40,473 nt of DNA from Lysobacter sp. ISL-50 (GCF_018612875.1 NZ_JAGGRI010000036.1:1-40473); one strand, 5' to 3'. Positions 9,492-17,510 are shown, counted from the first letter of the stretch. Numbers and translations are program-made. Notes: a model not told the origin generated them from the letters alone.

Positions 9492-9518
9492 TGCCGGTTC
9501 GCTTCCGCCCGCTATCCT
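9491..9518 (+). promoter_or_regulatory. Candidate promoter for a leaderless ydbH-like transcript
   Basis: TTGCCG (9491-9496), a 16-base spacer and TATCCT (9513-9518) precede the ATG at 9525 by six bases, placing the transcript start at or next to the start codon. No Shine-Dalgarno sequence is present. The -35 box touches the start codon of the divergent receiver-HPt gene. Confidence 0.4.
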
Positions 9519-9524
9519 GCATCC

Positions 9525-11555
9525 ATGCTGCGGACCATGTTACGCCTCCTGATGGGTTTGTCGCTGCCCGCTTTGTGGGCGGCGACGACCGATGCTGAGG
9601 CGCGCACGCTGAACGCCAGGATGGCGCGGGTCGCGACCGCTGTTGCAACTTTGGAACAGGTGCAAGTGCGTCTTTCCTGGCCGGCGCAGGCCACCGAGGG
9701 GGCATTGGAATTGCGCGCCGCGCGAATCCAGGCGCCGGACCTGGGCTACCGCTTCCGCGACGTGGTCTGGCGTTGCCCGCTCAAGCGCGACGGCCGCGGC
9801 GGCTGGCGCTGCGAAGGCGATCTGCGCGGCGGCGCCGGCAAGCCGCTGCGGCTGGCGCTGGACCTGGGCGTGGCCAGCACCGACGCGCGCCTGAGCCAGG
9901 GCGGCGGCGCCTTGTCGCTGCATCGCGCGGCGGCCTCGCCGGACCTGACCCGGATCGAACTGGCGCGGGTGCCGCTGGCCTGGGCGCAGGCCCTGGTCGC
10001 GCAGGCCTGGCCGCAAGCGCGGCTCAAGGCCGGCACTCTTGACGGCCATCTCGATATCGCCACGCCCGAACATAAACCGCTCAGCATCGCCGGCCCGCTG
10101 CGCCTGCTCGGCGGCGCCCTGGACACGCCCGACGGCCTGACCGCGGCGGAGAAACTCGGCGCGCAATTGCAGATCGACGCCTCGCTGGACCGCAGCGATC
10201 GCATCGCCATCGGCGGTCGCCTGCTCGGCGGCGAAATGCTGTTCGGCAACGCCTACGTATCGCTGCAGCAACGCCCGGTCGATCTGCGCATCGAAGCGAG
10301 CCAGAACCCGGGCGAGGGTTGGCGCCTGCCGCGATTGTCGTGGCGCGACGGCGGCATCCTCGCGGTCGATGGCAGCGCGGCGCTGACGCCCGATGCCTCG
10401 CTGGCGGCGCTCGACCTGAACCTCGACAGCGCCGACCTCGCGCCGCTGCGCGATGGCTACCTGTCGGGTTTCCTCGGCCTGGCCGGTCTGGCCAAGCTGG
10501 AGCTGTCCGGCGCCCTGCAGGCGCGTGTGCGCATGAGCGGCGGCGAACTGCAGCAGGCCGAGGCGAACCTGCATGAGGTGGCGTTGAAGGACGACCAGGG
10601 CCGGTTCCGCTTCGAAGGCCTCGACGGCAGCGTCGCCTACTCGGCCGACGCGCCGCGCGACAGCGAACTGAGTTGGCGCGAAGGCGCCTTGTACGGGCTC
10701 GGATTCGGCGCGGTGCGATTGCCGTTTTCCAGCGGCGCCGGCGAATTGCGCCTGCGGCGCGCGGTGGATTTCCCGATGCTCGGCGGCCGCGCCGGCTTCG
10801 ACGGCCTGCGCCTGCGTCCGCCCTCCGGCGGCAAGGGCCTGGACCTGCGCTTCGGCCTGAATCTGGAGCGGCTCGACGTCGGCCAACTGGCCAAGGCGCT
10901 GGACTGGCCGGCGTTCACCGGCGAACTCAGCGGCCGCCTGCCCGAAGCCCATTACGCCGACGACCGGCTCGAACTCAACGGCGGCCTGACCATGCAGTTG
11001 TTCGGCGGCACGGTGGCGGTGTCGTCGCTGGCGATGGAGCGTCCGTTCGGGGTCGCGCCGACGCTGAGCTCGGATCTGGCGCTGGAGAACATCGATCTGG
11101 AGTCGCTGACCGGCGTGTTCGGTTTCGGCAGCATCACCGGACGGCTGTTCGGCCGGATCGAGCAACTGCGCCTGGTCGATTGGCAGCCCACCGCGTTCGA
11201 CGCCGAACTGCACACGCGCAAGACCCGCGGCGTGCGCCAGCGCATCAGCCAGCGCGCCGTGCAGGACCTGTCCAGCGTCGGCGATTCGTCCTTCGTCGGC
11301 AGCCTGCAGGACAGGCTGATCGGATTCTTCGACGACTTCGGCTATGCCCGCCTCGGTATTTCCTGCCGGCTGGCCGACGAGGTCTGCAACATGGATGGCC
11401 TGGGCGCGGCCAAGAACAACGGTTTCACCATCGTCCAGGGCTCGGGCGTGCCGCACCTGGACGTGGTCGGCTACAACCGCCGCGTCGATTGGCCGACCCT
11501 GCTCGAACGCCTGGAAGCGGTCAGCAAGGGCGATGTGAAGCCGGTGGTTCAGTAA
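9525..11555 (+). CDS. ydbH: YdbH-like AsmA-family protein (intermembrane lipid transport)
   Basis: The product has 676 residues: a short hydrophobic N-terminus (MLRTMLRLLMGLSLPALWAA) that could be a signal or anchor, then a long beta-rich body with many repeated short strands (GALELRAARIQ, LSIAGPLRLLGG, LDLNLDSADLAPL, LNGGLTMQLFGGTV). The C-terminal section around LENIDLESLTGVFGFGSITGRLFGRIEQLRL matches the conserved end of YdbH/AsmA-like proteins as I know them. It is shorter than E. coli YdbH (about 880 residues). The next gene encodes a DUF1318 (YdbL-type) lipoprotein, repeating the E. coli ydbH-ynbE-ydbL context, where YdbH bridges inner and outer membranes for phospholipid movement. The start could also be the ATG at 9537. 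Confidence 0.75.
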   Translation: MLRTMLRLLMGLSLPALWAATTDAEARTLNARMARVATAVATLEQVQVRLSWPAQATEGALELRAARIQAPDLGYRFRDVVWRCPLKRDGRGGWRCEGDLRGGAGKPLRLALDLGVASTDARLSQGGGALSLHRAAASPDLTRIELARVPLAWAQALVAQAWPQARLKAGTLDGHLDIATPEHKPLSIAGPLRLLGGALDTPDGLTAAEKLGAQLQIDASLDRSDRIAIGGRLLGGEMLFGNAYVSLQQRPVDLRIEASQNPGEGWRLPRLSWRDGGILAVDGSAALTPDASLAALDLNLDSADLAPLRDGYLSGFLGLAGLAKLELSGALQARVRMSGGELQQAEANLHEVALKDDQGRFRFEGLDGSVAYSADAPRDSELSWREGALYGLGFGAVRLPFSSGAGELRLRRAVDFPMLGGRAGFDGLRLRPPSGGKGLDLRFGLNLERLDVGQLAKALDWPAFTGELSGRLPEAHYADDRLELNGGLTMQLFGGTVAVSSLAMERPFGVAPTLSSDLALENIDLESLTGVFGFGSITGRLFGRIEQLRLVDWQPTAFDAELHTRKTRGVRQRISQRAVQDLSSVGDSSFVGSLQDRLIGFFDDFGYARLGISCRLADEVCNMDGLGAAKNNGFTIVQGSGVPHLDVVGYNRRVDWPTLLERLEAVSKGDVKPVVQ

Positions 11556-11684
11556 CCGGCCGGCTTGCCTTCGACGTAGCCTTGTCGTTCAACGGCGCCG
11601 TGGTTCAATAGGCGCCATTCGTTCAACCCGCGACCGGACCCGCGGGATACCGCGCCGGACGCGCACAACCAGAAGGATTCGCTC

Positions 11685-12329
11685 ATGCGCCGTTGGATGG
11701 GAGTACCGGTCGCCGCCGTGATGTTGACGGCTTGCGTGACGATCAACGTCTACTTCCCGGCCGCCGAGGCCAAGGAAGCGGCCAAGGAGTTCGTGGAGAA
11801 GGTGATCGGCGATCAACCGCAGATGCAGACGCCCGAGGTTCCGAAGGAAGGCGGCAAGCCCGGTGGCGGAGGCGGCAACGCTTTCCTGAGCTCGCCCAAA
11901 TTGGAATGGGGCCAACTGGCCAGCCGCATCGACTGGCTGTCGCTGGCCGGCATCGGCAGCGCGCGGGCGCAGTCGCCCGACATCTCGATCAAGACCCCGG
12001 CGATCCAGGCGATCCAGTCGCGCATGGCGCAGCGTTTCGATGGCCAATTGCGCGCGCACTTCGATTCCGGCGCGCTCGGCTTCGCCAGCAACGGCACGGT
12101 CAGCGTGCGCGACGCCTCCAAGATCCCGCTGTCCGACCGGGTCGGCGTCAACCAGGCGGTGGCCGACCAGGGCCGCGATTCGGCCGCGGTCTACCGCGAG
12201 ATCGCCGTCGCCAACGGCCACCCGGAATGGGAAGCGCAGATCCGCCAGGTATTCGCGCGGCAGTGGATCGACAGCGCCAAGGGCGGCTGGTGGTATCAGG
12301 ATGCGGGCGGCGGCTGGAAGCAGAAGTAA
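11685..12329 (+). CDS. ydbL: DUF1318 (YdbL-like) lipoprotein with a YnbE-like N-terminus
   Basis: This 214-residue protein begins with a lipoprotein signal (lipobox LTAC, Cys17). The beta-prone segment VTINVYFPA follows directly, then a short helix, a Gly/Pro-rich linker (about 55-65), a hydrophobic stretch ending in GSARAQS (about 76-94), and a C-terminal DUF1318 domain (about 100-214) with the pattern VNQAVADQGRDSAAVYREIA. In E. coli a small lipoprotein (YnbE) and a separate secreted protein (YdbL) follow ydbH. Here one gene appears to carry both parts. AGAAGGA lies seven to eight bases before the ATG. The gap from the ydbH-like gene is 129 bases with no visible terminator. Confidence 0.8.
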   Translation: MRRWMGVPVAAVMLTACVTINVYFPAAEAKEAAKEFVEKVIGDQPQMQTPEVPKEGGKPGGGGGNAFLSSPKLEWGQLASRIDWLSLAGIGSARAQSPDISIKTPAIQAIQSRMAQRFDGQLRAHFDSGALGFASNGTVSVRDASKIPLSDRVGVNQAVADQGRDSAAVYREIAVANGHPEWEAQIRQVFARQWIDSAKGGWWYQDAGGGWKQK

Positions 12330-12340
12330 GGCCTGTCGGC

Positions 12341-12486
12341 GGGAATCGGGAATTGGGAATCGGGAATCGGGAATCGGGAATCGTTAAAGCAAAGGCCCGC
12401 GAAAGCGGGCTTTTTGTTTGATCTGGCCGTGACGACGGCTTTTGCCCTTCCGATTCCCCATTCCCCATTCCCCATTCCCGATTCCC
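12341..12486. repeat. Paired inverted GGGAATC heptad arrays, copy C
   Basis: The left arm (12341-12382) holds six in-phase heptamers (five GGGAATC and one GGGAATT). The right arm (12452-12486) holds five in the opposite sense (GATTCCC, three CATTCCC, GATTCCC). The 69-base spacer contains an intrinsic terminator. The unit starts 11 bases after the ydbL-like stop and ends 44 bases before rlmD. Confidence 0.9.
12391..12415 (+). terminator. Intrinsic terminator after the ydbL-like gene
   Basis: GCCCGC, loop GAAA, GCGGGC, then TTTTT. The stem can be extended by A-T pairs. It lies inside the loop of heptad array copy C, so array pairing and terminator folding are nested and compatible. Confidence 0.85.
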
Positions 12487-12493
12487 GGCGCCA

Positions 12494-12502
12494 TGCGACA
12501 AT
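12494..12502 (+). promoter_or_regulatory. Candidate extended -10 element for rlmD
   Basis: TGCGACAAT (TGn plus GACAAT) lies 28 bases before the rlmD GTG and just after the terminator and repeat. It is close to the TGCGATAAT found before lepA. The -35 position falls inside the repeat and shows no match. Confidence 0.3.
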
Positions 12503-12530
12503 GCGCCCCCTTTGATTCCTGCCAGCAGCT

Positions 12531-13892
12531 GTGGCCCGCATCGATCAAACTCCCTTCGAGGTCGCCATCACCGGCCTCACTCACGACGGCCGCGGCGTCG
12601 CCCGGCGCGTGGACCCCAAGGCGCCCAACGAGGCCGGCAAAGCCATCTTCGTCGCCGGCGCGTTGCCGGGCGAGCGGGTCATGGCCAAGCAGACCGCGCG
12701 TTCGCGCAGTTTCGACGAGGCGGTGACGCTGGAAGTGCTGCAGGCCTCGGCCGATCGCGTGCAACCGCGTTGCGTGCATTTCGGCACCTGCGGCGGCTGC
12801 GCCTTGCAGCACATGGCCGAAGAACAGCAGATCGTCGCCAAGCAGCGCGTGCTGATGGAAAACTTCGAACGCATCGGCCATGTCATGCCCGAGCGCGTGC
12901 TGCCGGCGCTGACCGATTCGGCCTGGGGCTATCGCCGCAAAGGCCGGTTCTCGGTGCGCCGGGTCGAGAAGAAGGACAAGACCCTGGTCGGTTTCCGCGA
13001 AACCGACCCGCGTTTCGTCGCCGACATCGGCCGCTGCGAAACCGTGATTCCGGCGATCGGCGACAAGATTTCCGCGCTCGCGCAACTCATCGACGGCCTG
13101 CAGGCGCGGCGCGAGATTCCGCAGGTGGAGTTCATCGGCGGCGATCCCCAGGACGCCGGCGAGAATTCGCACAGCGGCATCGCGCTGACCTTCCGTCATC
13201 TGGCGCCGCTGTCGCAGGACGACCGCGACGCCATCGTCGCCTTCGCCCGCCAGCATGAATTCGCGGTGTTCCTGCAGCCCGGCGGAATCGAGAGCGTGCA
13301 CCCGCTGTGGCCGGCCGATCCGCAGCTGTCGTTCACGCTGCCGCAGTGGAATCTGGAACTGAAGTTCCGTCCGCTGGACTTCATCCAGGTCAATGCCGGG
13401 CTGAACGGCCACATGATCCAGCACGCCCTGGATCTGCTCGCGCCGCAGCCGGAGGATCGTGTGCTGGATCTGTTCGCCGGCCTGGGCAATTTCACCTTGC
13501 CGCTGGCGCGCAGCGTGCGCGAAGTGGTCGGCGTGGAAGGCGAGGCCGGGCTGGTCAAGCGTGCGCGCGAGAACGCCGAGCACAACGGCCTGGCCAACGC
13601 GAAGTTCTACGCCGCCGATCTGGGCAAGGATCTGAGCGGCGAGCCGTGGATGCGCGAAGGCTTCGACCGCCTGCTGCTGGACCCGCCGCGTTCGGGCGCC
13701 GACTTCGTGCTGACGCAATTGCCGCTCAAGCAGTTCAAGCGCATCGTCTACGTCAGCTGCCACCCGGCCTCGCTGGCGCGCGACGCCGGTTATCTGGTGC
13801 GCGAAAAGGGCTGGAAGCTGCGCGCGGCCGGGGTGATGGATATGTTCCCGCATACCGCGCACGTGGAATCGATCGCGATGTTCGAACGCTGA
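12531..13892 (+). CDS. rlmD: 23S rRNA (uracil-1939-C5) methyltransferase RlmD
   Basis: The 453-residue product has an N-terminal TRAM domain (about 5-72) for RNA binding. The iron-sulfur cysteines are Cys81, Cys87 and Cys90 (CVHFGTCGGC) plus Cys169. A SAM-dependent methyltransferase domain follows, with the SAM-binding DLFAGLGNFTLPLA segment, DPPRSGAD and the catalytic Cys410 in YVSCHPASLARD. All key residues of the RumA/RlmD type are intact. It methylates 23S rRNA U1939 (E. coli numbering). The start is a GTG without a strong ribosome site; it gives the usual short lead before the TRAM domain. The next gene follows after 51 bases on the same strand. Confidence 0.95.
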   Translation: MARIDQTPFEVAITGLTHDGRGVARRVDPKAPNEAGKAIFVAGALPGERVMAKQTARSRSFDEAVTLEVLQASADRVQPRCVHFGTCGGCALQHMAEEQQIVAKQRVLMENFERIGHVMPERVLPALTDSAWGYRRKGRFSVRRVEKKDKTLVGFRETDPRFVADIGRCETVIPAIGDKISALAQLIDGLQARREIPQVEFIGGDPQDAGENSHSGIALTFRHLAPLSQDDRDAIVAFARQHEFAVFLQPGGIESVHPLWPADPQLSFTLPQWNLELKFRPLDFIQVNAGLNGHMIQHALDLLAPQPEDRVLDLFAGLGNFTLPLARSVREVVGVEGEAGLVKRARENAEHNGLANAKFYAADLGKDLSGEPWMREGFDRLLLDPPRSGADFVLTQLPLKQFKRIVYVSCHPASLARDAGYLVREKGWKLRAAGVMDMFPHTAHVESIAMFER

Positions 13893-13943
13893 GGCAGCGT
13901 TCGCGCGGTGACGGGTCGTTGTTTTTTCTTCAGGGAAATTTCC

Positions 13944-14456
13944 GTGGGCATTGAAATCGAACGCAAATTCCTGGTGATCGGCGAATCCTGGCGCGACGCC
14001 GCGCACAAGGTCGTGCCGATGGCGCAGGGGTATCTCAACGATCTGGCGGCGATGGACACCGGCGCGATGAAAGCCTCGGTGCGCGTGCGCATCGCCGGCG
14101 ATGAGGCCTTCCTCAACCTGAAATCGCGCGAGTTGGGCCATACCCGGCAGGAATTCGATTACCCGATCCCGGTCGAGGACGCGCGCGGCCTGCTCGCGCT
14201 CAGCGTCGGCGGCATGGTCGATAAGCGCCGCCACTACGTCCAGTACGAAGGGCATCTGTGGGAAGTCGATGAATTCCTCGGCGACAACGCCGGGCTGGTC
14301 GTGGCCGAGATCGAACTGGCCAGCGCCGACGCCGAATTCGCCAAGCCCGAGTGGGCCGGCGCCGAGGTCACCGACTCGGTGCGTTACTACAACCTGGCGC
14401 TGGCGACCCGGCCGTATGCGCAGTGGACCCCGGCCGAGCGCGACGGCGCGCCCTGA
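13944..14456 (+). CDS. CYTH-domain inorganic triphosphatase
   Basis: The product has 170 residues and opens with the hallmark EIERK motif (ExExK, Glu4, Glu6, Lys8). Charged tunnel residues follow: SVRVRI, LNLKSR, EFDYPIP, KRRHYV, WEVDEF and AEIEL. Single-domain CYTH proteins of this form hydrolyse tripolyphosphate or related triphosphates with a divalent metal; the cellular role in bacteria is unclear. I prefer the GTG at 13944, which has AGGGAA seven bases upstream and starts exactly at the motif. A longer reading from 13908 would add MTGRCFFFREIS, which has no family counterpart. Confidence 0.88.
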   Translation: MGIEIERKFLVIGESWRDAAHKVVPMAQGYLNDLAAMDTGAMKASVRVRIAGDEAFLNLKSRELGHTRQEFDYPIPVEDARGLLALSVGGMVDKRRHYVQYEGHLWEVDEFLGDNAGLVVAEIELASADAEFAKPEWAGAEVTDSVRYYNLALATRPYAQWTPAERDGAP

Positions 14457-14463
14457 GGTCTTT

Positions 14464-14840
14464 TGTAGGAGGGGCTTTGTGGGAGGGAGCTTCAGCCCCG
14501 ATGCTTTTCGCTCAGGTCATGGATATTCGCCACATCTGAACCAAGAGCATCAGGGCTAAAGCTCCCTCCCACAAAGCCCTTCATCGACGAATCCACGAAG
14601 TCTGTTGTAGGAGGGGCTTCAGCCCCGATGCTTTTCGCTCAGATTGCGGCCATTCGCCCCATCTGAACCAAGAGCATCGGGGCTAAAGCTCCCTCCCACA
14701 AAGCCCCCAACGGCGAATCCCCGAGGTCTGTTGTAGGAGGGGCTTCAGCCCCGATGCTTTTCGCTCAGGTCGCGGCCATTCGCCATATCTGAGCCAAGAG
14801 CATCGGGGCTAAAGCTCCCTCCCACAAAGCCCCTCCTACA
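14464..14840. repeat. Composite of three REP-like hairpins inside an outer inverted repeat
   Basis: Three imperfect hairpin units lie in a row: 14478-14573, 14606-14700 and 14732-14826. Each begins TGTRGGAGGGRGCTTCAGCC (or the shorter GGGGCTTC form), continues CCGATGCTTTTCGCTCAG, and closes with AAGAGCATCGGGGCTAAAGC followed by TCCCTCCCACA. The spacers share an ACGAAGTCTGT/CCGAGGTCTGT lead-in. An outer pair, TGTAGGAGGGGCTTT at 14464-14478 and its exact reverse complement at 14826-14840, encloses all three. The whole gap from 14457 to 14957 holds no gene. Confidence 0.92.
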
Positions 14841-14957
14841 AAAGGCCTCGTGGATGCCGGCTCCCGGGCCGCCACCCCGGCAGGATGCCCCGCCGCCGCA
14901 TCTGCGCGACAATACGCACAGCGCAGACCGCGCTGTTTTCTCCTTCAGGAGTTCCGC

Positions 14958-15953
14958 ATGCTCGTGATCGGCGTCGCCGGTACCGAACTCACCGCGCAGG
15001 AGCGCGACTGGCTGCAGCACGATGCCTGCGCCGGCGTGATCCTGTTCAGCCGCAACTTCGCCTCCCGGGCCCAGGTCGCCGAGCTGTCGGCGGCGATCCG
15101 CGCCGCCGCGCCGCGGCCGCAGCTGATCTGCGTGGACCAGGAAGGCGGGCGCGTGCAGCGCTTCCGCGAGGGCTACAGCGCGCTGCCGCCGCTGGAGGTG
15201 TTCGGCAAGCTCTACGCCTCCGATCCCCAGGCCGCGCTCACGCTCGCGGAAGAACACGCCCAGTTGATGGCCGGCGAAGTCCAGGCCAGCGGCGTGGACC
15301 TGAGCTTCGCGCCGGTGGTCGATCTGGGCCGCGGCAATCTCGCCATCGGCAACCGCGCCTTCGACGCCGATCCGCAAATCGTCGCCGAGTTCACCCGCGC
15401 CTACGTCCGCGGCATGCACGCGCGCGGCATGGCCGCCACGCTCAAGCATTTCCCCGGCCACGGCTCGGTGCGCGCCGATACCCATTTCGATCAGGCCGCC
15501 GATCCGCGCACGCTGGAGGAACTGCGCGCCACCGATCTGATTCCGTTCGTCGCCGGCATCGACGCCCGCGCCGACGCGGTGATGATGGCGCACGTGTCCT
15601 ATCCGGCGGTGGCGCCGGAACCGGCCGGCTACTCGCGCTACTGGATCGAGGACGTCCTGCGCGCGCAGATGGGTTTCCGCGGCGTGGTGTTCAGCGACGA
15701 CATCGGCATGGCCGCGGCGTTCTCGGTCGGCGGGATCAAGGCGCGTATCGACGCGCACCTGGACGCCGGCTGCGACGTCGTGCTGGTCTGTCATCCGCAA
15801 TTGGTAGAAGAGTCTCTGGCCGCGGTCGAAGGCCGCAGCCTCAACACCGCCGCGCTGCTCGGCCTGCTCGGCCGCGGCGCGATGGGCTGGGATGGCCTGA
15901 TCGCCGACAGCCGCTACAGCGAAACCCGCACCCGTTTGGAAGGACTGGCTTGA
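14958..15953 (+). CDS. nagZ: Beta-N-acetylhexosaminidase NagZ
   Basis: The product is a 331-residue cytoplasmic GH3-family enzyme that removes N-acetylglucosamine from anhydromuropeptides in cell-wall recycling. The signature KHFPGHGSVRADTH (163-176) supplies the acid/base His176, and the nucleophile is Asp248 in VFSDDIGM; both have the same numbering as in enteric NagZ. LICVDQEGGRVQRF (57-69) is also characteristic. The ATG at 14958 follows CAGGAG at good spacing. The stop codon overlaps the start of hpt (TGATG), so the two are coupled. In many bacteria NagZ products induce AmpC-type beta-lactamases; no such gene is in this window. Confidence 0.96.
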   Translation: MLVIGVAGTELTAQERDWLQHDACAGVILFSRNFASRAQVAELSAAIRAAAPRPQLICVDQEGGRVQRFREGYSALPPLEVFGKLYASDPQAALTLAEEHAQLMAGEVQASGVDLSFAPVVDLGRGNLAIGNRAFDADPQIVAEFTRAYVRGMHARGMAATLKHFPGHGSVRADTHFDQAADPRTLEELRATDLIPFVAGIDARADAVMMAHVSYPAVAPEPAGYSRYWIEDVLRAQMGFRGVVFSDDIGMAAAFSVGGIKARIDAHLDAGCDVVLVCHPQLVEESLAAVEGRSLNTAALLGLLGRGAMGWDGLIADSRYSETRTRLEGLA

Positions 15954-16504
15954 TGAGCGCTAACGACCTGGCTTCGGCCCTGGAAAATGCCGACCTGATC
16001 TTCGATCGCCGCACCCTGGAGCGGGAGATCGCGCGCATGGCGGTAAGGATTCGCAACGATTACGCCGGCAGCCGTCCGGTCTACTTAACGATCATGCACG
16101 GCGGCATGCCGTTCGCCTCGCAACTGGCGATGGAACTGGGCGAGCGCGGGCTGGACCTGGAATTCGATTACCTGCACGCCACCCGTTACCGCGGCGCGAC
16201 CACCGGCGCCGACCTGGTCTGGAAGCACCGTCCGGCGACGCCACTGCGCGGCCGCCGCGTGCTGCTGGCCGACGATATTCTCGATGAAGGCCATACCTTG
16301 AACGGCATCCGCGAATGGTGCCGCGAGCAGGGCGCCGCCGAGGTGCGCATCGCCGCGCTCGCGGTGAAGGCGCACGGACGTTGCGTCGAGGGCCTGCACG
16401 CCGATTACGTCGGCGTCGAAGTGCCGGATCGCTATGTGTTCGGCTACGGCATGGACTTCCATGAGCAGGGCCGCAACCTGCCGGCGATCTATGCGTTGAA
16501 GTGA
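15953..16504 (+). CDS. hpt: Hypoxanthine-guanine phosphoribosyltransferase
   Basis: The 183-residue product is a type I phosphoribosyltransferase that salvages purine bases to nucleotides with PRPP. The PRPP-binding motif is VLLADDILDEGHTL (about 101-114), with two acidic residues followed by the small/Gly-Thr loop. The flexible-loop region LHATRYRGATTG and the purine-side region with VEVPDRYVFGYGMDF match Hpt rather than Apt. The ATG lies inside the nagZ stop, so expression is coupled. It works on purines and sits beside a purine-nucleoside phosphorylase gene, which suggests a salvage unit. Confidence 0.92.
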   Translation: MSANDLASALENADLIFDRRTLEREIARMAVRIRNDYAGSRPVYLTIMHGGMPFASQLAMELGERGLDLEFDYLHATRYRGATTGADLVWKHRPATPLRGRRVLLADDILDEGHTLNGIREWCREQGAAEVRIAALAVKAHGRCVEGLHADYVGVEVPDRYVFGYGMDFHEQGRNLPAIYALK

Positions 16505-16661
16505 AGCGGGAATGACAAGCGGGAATGCAGGGAGTCGGGAATGGATGGGGCGTTAGCGTTTTGCCGGCATGCACGACCGTGTTTTCCGCGAATTCCTTCG
16601 CTCCCTTCATTTCCCGTATCCCCCTGATCGCTTGCTTCACCTTTCAATCGGATCTTGCGCA

Positions 16662-17420
16662 ATGACATCCCAAATCGACCTCGCCGTGATCGGCGGCACC
16701 GGCCTGTACCGCATCGCCGAACTGCAGGACGTGCAGACCCATCAGCCGGCGACGCGTTACGGCGCGCCGTCGGGTCCGGTGCGGGTGGGCCTGCTGGGCG
16801 GCCGCCGCGTCGCGTTTCTGGCGCGTCACGGCGAAGGCCATTCCTTGCCGCCGCATCAGATCAACTACCGCGCCAATCTCGCCGCGTTGCAGGCGCTCGG
16901 CGCGCAGCGCGTGCTCGCGCTCAATACGGTGGGCGGAATTACCGAACGGTTCGGCCCGCGCGCGCTCGGTTGTCCGGATCAGCTGATCGATTACACCTGG
17001 GGCCGCATCTCCACGGTGTGCGAAGAACCCGGCACCGAAGTGCTGCATGTGGATTTCGGCGAGCCGTACACGCGCAGCTTGCGCGCGGCGGTGATCGCGG
17101 CGGCGGCGCGCGCCGGCGTGGCGCTGGTCGATGGAGGTTGCTACGGCGCGACTCAGGGCCCGCGCCTGGAAACCCGCGCGGAAATCGCGCGCATGCGCCG
17201 CGACGGCTGCGATCTGGTCGGCATGACCGGCATGCCCGAAGCCGGCCTGGCGCGCGAAATGGGCCTGGATTACGCCTGTTTGGCGATCGTCGCGAACTGG
17301 GCCGCGGGCGCCGGTCCCGATCCGGATGAAGTCATCACCTTGCAGGATGTGCTCGATAACGTCGCGGTGGCGTCCGCCGGTTTGCCCGCGCTGCTGGGCG
17401 CGTTGCTCGATGCCGCATAG
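16662..17420 (+). CDS. S-methyl-5'-thioinosine/thioadenosine phosphorylase family protein
   Basis: The product has 252 residues of the PNP/MTAP family. Visible landmarks are the phosphate-loop GGTGLYRI (about 11-18), RHGEGHSLPPHQINYRAN, LNTVGGI and the substrate region GMTGMPEAGLAREM. The enzyme would split a 5'-methylthio-purine nucleoside with phosphate, recovering the base and methylthioribose-1-phosphate. In Pseudomonas a gene of this type next to nagZ encodes methylthioinosine phosphorylase, so that substrate is my preferred reading; methylthioadenosine is the alternative. The hpt gene upstream could use the hypoxanthine released. The 157-base gap after hpt contains degenerate GGGAATG units. 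Confidence 0.85.
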   Translation: MTSQIDLAVIGGTGLYRIAELQDVQTHQPATRYGAPSGPVRVGLLGGRRVAFLARHGEGHSLPPHQINYRANLAALQALGAQRVLALNTVGGITERFGPRALGCPDQLIDYTWGRISTVCEEPGTEVLHVDFGEPYTRSLRAAVIAAAARAGVALVDGGCYGATQGPRLETRAEIARMRRDGCDLVGMTGMPEAGLAREMGLDYACLAIVANWAAGAGPDPDEVITLQDVLDNVAVASAGLPALLGALLDAA

Positions 17421-17510
17421 GTGACAGCAGTCGCATAAATGCGAATCTGCGTAAGAAACGTGGCCGGAAATTTCTTCAAATCACGTGCTCGATGCCGTCA
17501 CGCTGAACCG

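Noticed and set aside
14464-14840. CRISPR array
   Set aside because: The repeated units are about 95-base hairpins with related, not unique, spacers, and no cas genes are present.
16508-16620. Fourth GGGAATC inverted array between hpt and mtnP
   Set aside because: Only scattered GGGAATG units out of phase and a weak TTTCCC partner are present; it may be a decayed copy, so it is not listed as a feature.
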